From the NCBI RefSeq assembly GCF_021917145.1, contig NC_061075.1, positions 424,215 to 488,214 of the forward strand: a DNA stretch of 64,000 nt. The letters are read 5' to 3'. The notes beneath the pieces are model-generated. The model worked only from the letters and a program-made list of their open reading frames with translations. It made no database searches and was not told the DNA's origin. The DNA is from Hypomesus transpacificus. Its lineage: Eukaryota; Chordata; Actinopteri; Osmeriformes; Osmeridae. Of this stretch, positions 62,058 to 64,000 are shown piece after piece (positions within the stretch are counted from its first letter, which is position 1; the number at the start of each line of letters is the position of its first letter). The position numbers and the translations under genes were made by a program.

Positions 62058-64000
62058 AACTCTATCTTTCTATCTCTCTCATTTTCTCCCCCCCCCAGGA
62101 CACCATCTCCAGTCTCCAGTCGGAGCTCAGGGCTCTGCATTGTGGGTTCGAGGACAGCCTGAGCTCTCAGGAGAGAGAGCAGCGCAGCCTGGGAGAGCAG
62201 CTCAGAGAGAGCAGCCAGCAGAGAGACCAGGCTCAGCAGGAGGTGCTGCTCTCTCACACACACACACACACATACACACACACACACACACTCCATGTTG
62301 GACAGGTTTTCTGAACATGTAGTCACTTGTGGGTGGGCTGTGTTTGGGGAGGGGGAGGGGGGGGGGAGGGAGGGAGGCAGCATGTTGGGTGCGGGGGATC
62401 AAGATACACGGTCAGGGGAACTAACTGGTTGTTTGGGTTGGCGTGACGGCGTGGGGGGGTGTAGGTGGGGTTGGAAGTTGGTACCAATTAGCTGCAGCTG
62501 TACAGGAGTGATTTACTGGAGCTGCTGTTGATGTTGGCTGAGACAGCAACACTTTACTAGCTTCAGCACAACACCAGGTACACACACATATACACACACA
62601 CACACACTTCTTCAGTACCCTCTCCTAAAAACAACTGGTCAGCAGTCTCCCTCCCCCCTCTCTCTTTCTTGCTCTCTCCCTCCCCCCTCTCTCTCCCTCT
62701 CTCCCTCCCCCCCACCCTCTCTCTCTCTCTCTCTCTGTCTATCTCTCTCTCTCCCTCCCCCTCTCCCTGCCTCCAACAGGAACAGTGCTCTTGGTATCAA
62801 CACAGCGTAGCTGTTAGCTTATAGCTTGGTGTGTGAGGACCATGAGCCCTACCTCGCTCAGGCTCGTTAACAGCAGAGGAACCTCCCGGTGGCTCTGATT
62901 GGTCCCCGTCCAGGAAGTTGTACAACCCTGCCTCAGTGTCTCTGACCAGGACCTCCCAGGTTGTTCACATCCCCGGAACCTTCCGCCACCTGACAGGCCT
63001 CCTCAGATAGAGTCTAGAACCAAACAGATAAGTCTAGAAAGAGACTCCCTCCCTCCCTTCCAGCGCCCTCCCATCGCCCTCCCAACGCCCTCCTCTCTCC
63101 TCTCCCTCGTTTGATGATGTGACTAATCCCAGCTCAGGTTCTCATGTCAGAAAGATGCAGAGCAGGATGGAGAATGTGACAGACCGGAGGGGAGGGGGAG
63201 AGGGGGGGGTGACAGGGCGGGGCAGGGAGTGATTGAGGGAGGGAGAGGCGCTGGGGAAGTGAAGGAGGGTGAGAGAGCGACCTTGGTAATATGAAATCAA
63301 AGTTTGAGTTAACCTCTAGAGTAAATGCGCCAGAGGGAGGCTGTTCTCCAGAAGCTCCTCTGAGACAGGACAGCTCTCTCTGTTTCTGCTTTGCCTGGTG
63401 CAGCGTGCCCCCCTGCCCCAGGCCGCTGCCCCCCTCCCCCAGGCCCACACCCCTGCCCTCCTGCCCCCCTGGTCAGCTCTGTGACCAGCGTATGATGAGC
63501 TGGAACAGGACTGGATTATTTTTTCTCACATTAGAATTTATGAGAAGAAAACATCTTGTGTGGCCTCTGAACATAATAAGCTTCCCTCCTTCTCCTCCTC
63601 CCTCCTTCCCTCCTGCCGGCCAGCCTCTCTTCCTCCCCCACACACACTCCCTGCTTCTCACAGTTTTTCACAGCTTCTCATCCAGGAGGGTGGTGCTGGG
63701 GTGGGGTCAGCAGGAGGGTGGTGCTGGGTGTTGGAGGGTGGTGCTGGGTGTTGGAGGGAAGTGCTGGGGTGGTGTTGTTCATAAAACAGGAAACAGAAAC
63801 GGCCATACTGCAGGCTGTTTGTCTCTGTACAAAACATACGTTGTTTGAGATTCTATGGATTTTTTGTCCCGTGTCCCCCCCCCCTCCTCTCTCCCATCCC
63901 CCCCCTCCTCCCCCCTCCTCTCTACCATCCCCCCCTCCTCCCCCCTCCTCTCTCCCCCCCCCCCCCCCCCCCCCTCCTCCCCCCTCCCCAGGTGGGGGCT
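43306..64000 (+). CDS. crocc2: Rootletin-like ciliary rootlet coiled-coil protein 2, 5' part (continues past window)
   Basis: Coiled-coil protein of the rootletin family, which builds ciliary rootlets and centrosome linkers. Exons: 43306-43362, 43711-43864, 44086-44231, 49434-49592, 49790-49873, 50360-50463, 51504-51649, 53678-53784, 54427-54633, 55432-55528, 55739-55828, 55966-56076, 56181-56380, 56546-56728, 57372-57516, 58583-58729, 58807-59037, 60319-60512, 60968-61095, 61288-61457, 61619-61795, 61885-62019, 62099-62242. About 1105 codons. Phases fit throughout once one extra base in exon 51504-51649 is discounted. Family signatures are RIRQIITRNLAEPP, KLQAYQEGQQRQAQLVQRLQ, GRVNSLLR, LWRQAVSLRSSCTQLRAFAD, LRDSLSKMAALSEGLASDK and LATSAMETERVRRDAQSAQE. 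CROCC2 is chosen over CROCC by synteny. A possible next exon starts at 63992 (cccctccccag|GTGGGGG). Confidence 0.87.
44086..44231 (+). CDS. crocc2: crocc2 exon with heptad-length coding repeat
   Basis: This exon contains three tandem 21-bp copies of ctgcaggaggagaaccgggt, each encoding the heptad LQEENRV. The period equals one coiled-coil heptad, so expansion keeps the a/d hydrophobic register (Leu and Val) intact. It joins upstream as ACCG|AT and ends on AGG. Confidence 0.9.
45425..45705 (+). repeat. gagtcaggag / gtcaacacgctg minisatellite
   Basis: Mosaic of two short modules, aggagtcagg (9-bp steps) and tcaacacgctggagtcagg, in irregular order. Confidence 0.9.
46604..46875 (+). repeat. 38-bp minisatellite, about 7 copies
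   Basis: gagcaccaccctgcccagcc followed by agggagaaagccctgct recurs every 38 bp (46604, 46642, 46680). Variants alternate in pairs (cctgcccagcc, cctgtccaggcc, aggcccagcc), suggesting a higher-order unit. Confidence 0.93.
47656..47900 (+). repeat. CT-rich microsatellite (ccctct)n
   Basis: Hexanucleotide ccctct repeats mixed with (CT)n; open frames on both strands are Ser/Leu/Pro or Arg/Glu-rich artefacts. Confidence 0.93.
48115..48460 (+). repeat. gaggaggagctgt/gaggaggtgcaga minisatellite
   Basis: Two 13-bp modules alternate in mostly 39-bp trimers (gagctgtgaggaggagctgt then gaggaggtgcagag), about 26 modules. Confidence 0.92.
49912..50350 (+). repeat. 25-bp minisatellite gtgacggtgtggtgtgggta
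   Basis: About 17 units recurring every 25 bp (50161 and 50186). They occupy nearly all of the 486-bp intron between crocc2 exons 49790-49873 and 50360-50463. The acceptor gggttccag is itself a diverged last unit. Confidence 0.94.
50464..51503 (+). other. crocc2: crocc2 intron with SINE and TG tract
   Basis: Contains short actgttagactgttagaa repeats near 50640, the SINE at 50964-51160 and GT-rich sequence at 51370-51485 running into the acceptor. No extra exon seen. Confidence 0.6.
50964..51160 (-). mobile_element. tRNA-derived SINE, antisense, second copy
   Basis: Minus-strand head gatggctgagcggtgaggga (A box TGGCTGAGCGG), degraded B box ggatcgattccc, central ccttgggcaaggcacttcac, and a tail with gctctggataagagcgtctg then aaatgtaaatgtatgg. 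It closely matches the copy at 19372-19550 over its whole length. Confidence 0.85.
51504..51649 (+). pseudogene. crocc2: crocc2 exon 7 with apparent +1 frameshift
   Basis: The incoming frame (AG|G TGT GCC) reads CAGLGRVNSLLR, then goes off-family at the run aggggag (51538-51544; four G at 51539-51542). The +1 frame from there to the donor encodes a family-like coiled coil (QLQQAGAAHQALEERVEQD and so on) and ends in the phase needed by the next exon. Exon length is 146 nt where 145 fits. Either the assembly has one G too many or the allele is broken. Only this exon is affected; the other 22 are intact. Confidence 0.75.
51650..53225 (+). repeat. Purine tract switching to a 1.1-kb polypyrimidine tract
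   Basis: From the donor at 51650 to about 52060 the + strand is nearly all G/A (gtgagagaggaggggggagg units of 35-40 bp). After about 60 bp of mixed sequence it becomes almost pure C/T from about 52120 to 53225 (ctccctctccctctcctcct). Long open frames on both strands here (up to about 650 codons) are low-complexity artefacts. Confidence 0.95.
54634..55245 (+). repeat. ctgcctgtctgtcttccacc minisatellite
   Basis: Modules ctgcctgt, ctgtctgt and tcttccacctgt (all multiples of four) fill the start of the crocc2 intron immediately after the donor gtcggctctcgcctgcctgc. About 600 bp, no in-unit stop on either strand. Confidence 0.94.
55384..55420 (+). repeat. (GT)n before crocc2 acceptor
   Basis: About 18 perfect GT units ending 11 bp before the AG of the acceptor at 55430-55431. 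Confidence 0.95.
55548..55580 (+). repeat. Long poly-G run
   Basis: A G-run of more than 20 bases after the donor of exon 55432-55528. Assembly length is probably unreliable here. Confidence 0.9.
57540..57745 (+). repeat. ctctcccccaggtcctcctc repeat
   Basis: About eight units, each a polypyrimidine run ending cccccag followed by gtcctcctcc, with inserted CTC triplets. Every unit resembles a 3' splice site. It begins about 15 bp after the donor at 57517. Confidence 0.92.
57811..58502 (+). repeat. 30-bp minisatellite ttcactacacctcctcatat
   Basis: About 23 near-identical units (ttcactacacctcctcatat then cacgctactc). One unit near 58220 has a 5-bp partial duplication (atatcatatc) that shifts the register. 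Because 30 is a multiple of three the frame stays open for over 480 codons; no coding support. Confidence 0.96.
59012..59231 (+). repeat. 44-bp repeat copying a crocc2 exon end and donor
   Basis: Five units start cccacaccctggagctgcat at 59012, 59056, 59100, 59144 and 59188. Each carries the last 26 nt of exon 58807-59037 plus 18 nt of intron (gtcagcacctcctcactg), so each has the complete donor context gaacag|gtcagc. The first copy is the exon itself. Confidence 0.96.
59232..60318 (+). other. crocc2: crocc2 intron, mostly unique
   Basis: Contains gagacaga repeats near 59400, a (CT)n run at 59695-59778 and otherwise unique sequence; no exon recognised. Confidence 0.6.
60545..60810 (+). repeat. 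20-bp minisatellite gttagggttagctagagtg
   Basis: About 13 units alternating ctagagtgg and ctacagtgg. Each contains ggttagggttag, identical to two telomere TTAGGG units. It lies in the intron after crocc2 exon 60319-60512. Confidence 0.94.
61458..61590 (+). repeat. 12-bp minisatellite ctggactggggc
   Basis: About 10 units starting at the donor (gtactaggctggactagg) of exon 61288-61457 and followed by (GT)n to the next acceptor, so the whole 161-bp intron is repeat. Confidence 0.93.
62243..64000 (+). other. crocc2: crocc2 intron to window end
   Basis: After exon 62099-62242 there is (CA)n, CT-rich sequence (62640-62770), unique sequence, a gtgctgggtgttggagggtg repeat (63690-63770) and a C/T tract with a C-run over 20 bases (63950-63990). 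A possible acceptor is at 63990-63991. Confidence 0.55.

Overview
This 64 kb window is vertebrate nuclear DNA, most likely from a ray-finned (teleost) fish. Five spliced genes lie head to tail on the + strand. Exons are short with GT-AG introns, tRNA-derived SINEs and a TA-flanked MITE of fish type are present, and minisatellites fill an exceptional share of the introns. I see no bacterial, viral or CRISPR feature. Gene identities come from reading the translated exons against families I know and from 2q37.3-like synteny; no database search was run.

Layout. (1) 1-9096: 3' part of a kinesin-3 gene, kif1a type. The first 3.67 kb is repeat-rich intron; 11 coding exons follow, ending with the C-terminal PH domain, then a long 3'UTR to a poly(A) signal at 13327. 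(2) 14227-17864: scly, selenocysteine lyase, complete in 12 exons (450 aa). (3) 19556-37544: espnl (espin-like), 11 coding exons (1084 aa): ankyrin repeats, three duplicated exons with a WH2-like motif, and a large terminal exon. (4) 39095-42164: klhl30, 7 exons (594 aa): BTB, BACK, acidic linker, Kelch. (5) 43306 to beyond the right edge: crocc2 (rootletin-like coiled coil), 23 exons seen, with an apparent one-base frameshift in the seventh.

These proteins do not form one pathway. kif1a is a vesicle motor, scly recycles selenium, espnl is an actin/myosin-III cargo of stereocilia, klhl30 is a probable CUL3 adaptor and crocc2 belongs to the ciliary rootlet family. All five have human relatives on 2q37.3, but there scly-espnl-klhl30 lies apart from KIF1A-CROCC2, so the order here is rearranged.

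The most unusual signal is in the introns. Many minisatellites start at, or engulf, splice junctions. espnl carries about 90 tandem copies of its exon-1 donor region, about 62 copies of a later acceptor and a threefold acceptor in between. crocc2 carries five copies of an exon end plus donor. At least 11 acceptors have GT-repeat tracts where a pyrimidine tract is expected. The long open frames within these arrays are repeat artefacts, not genes.
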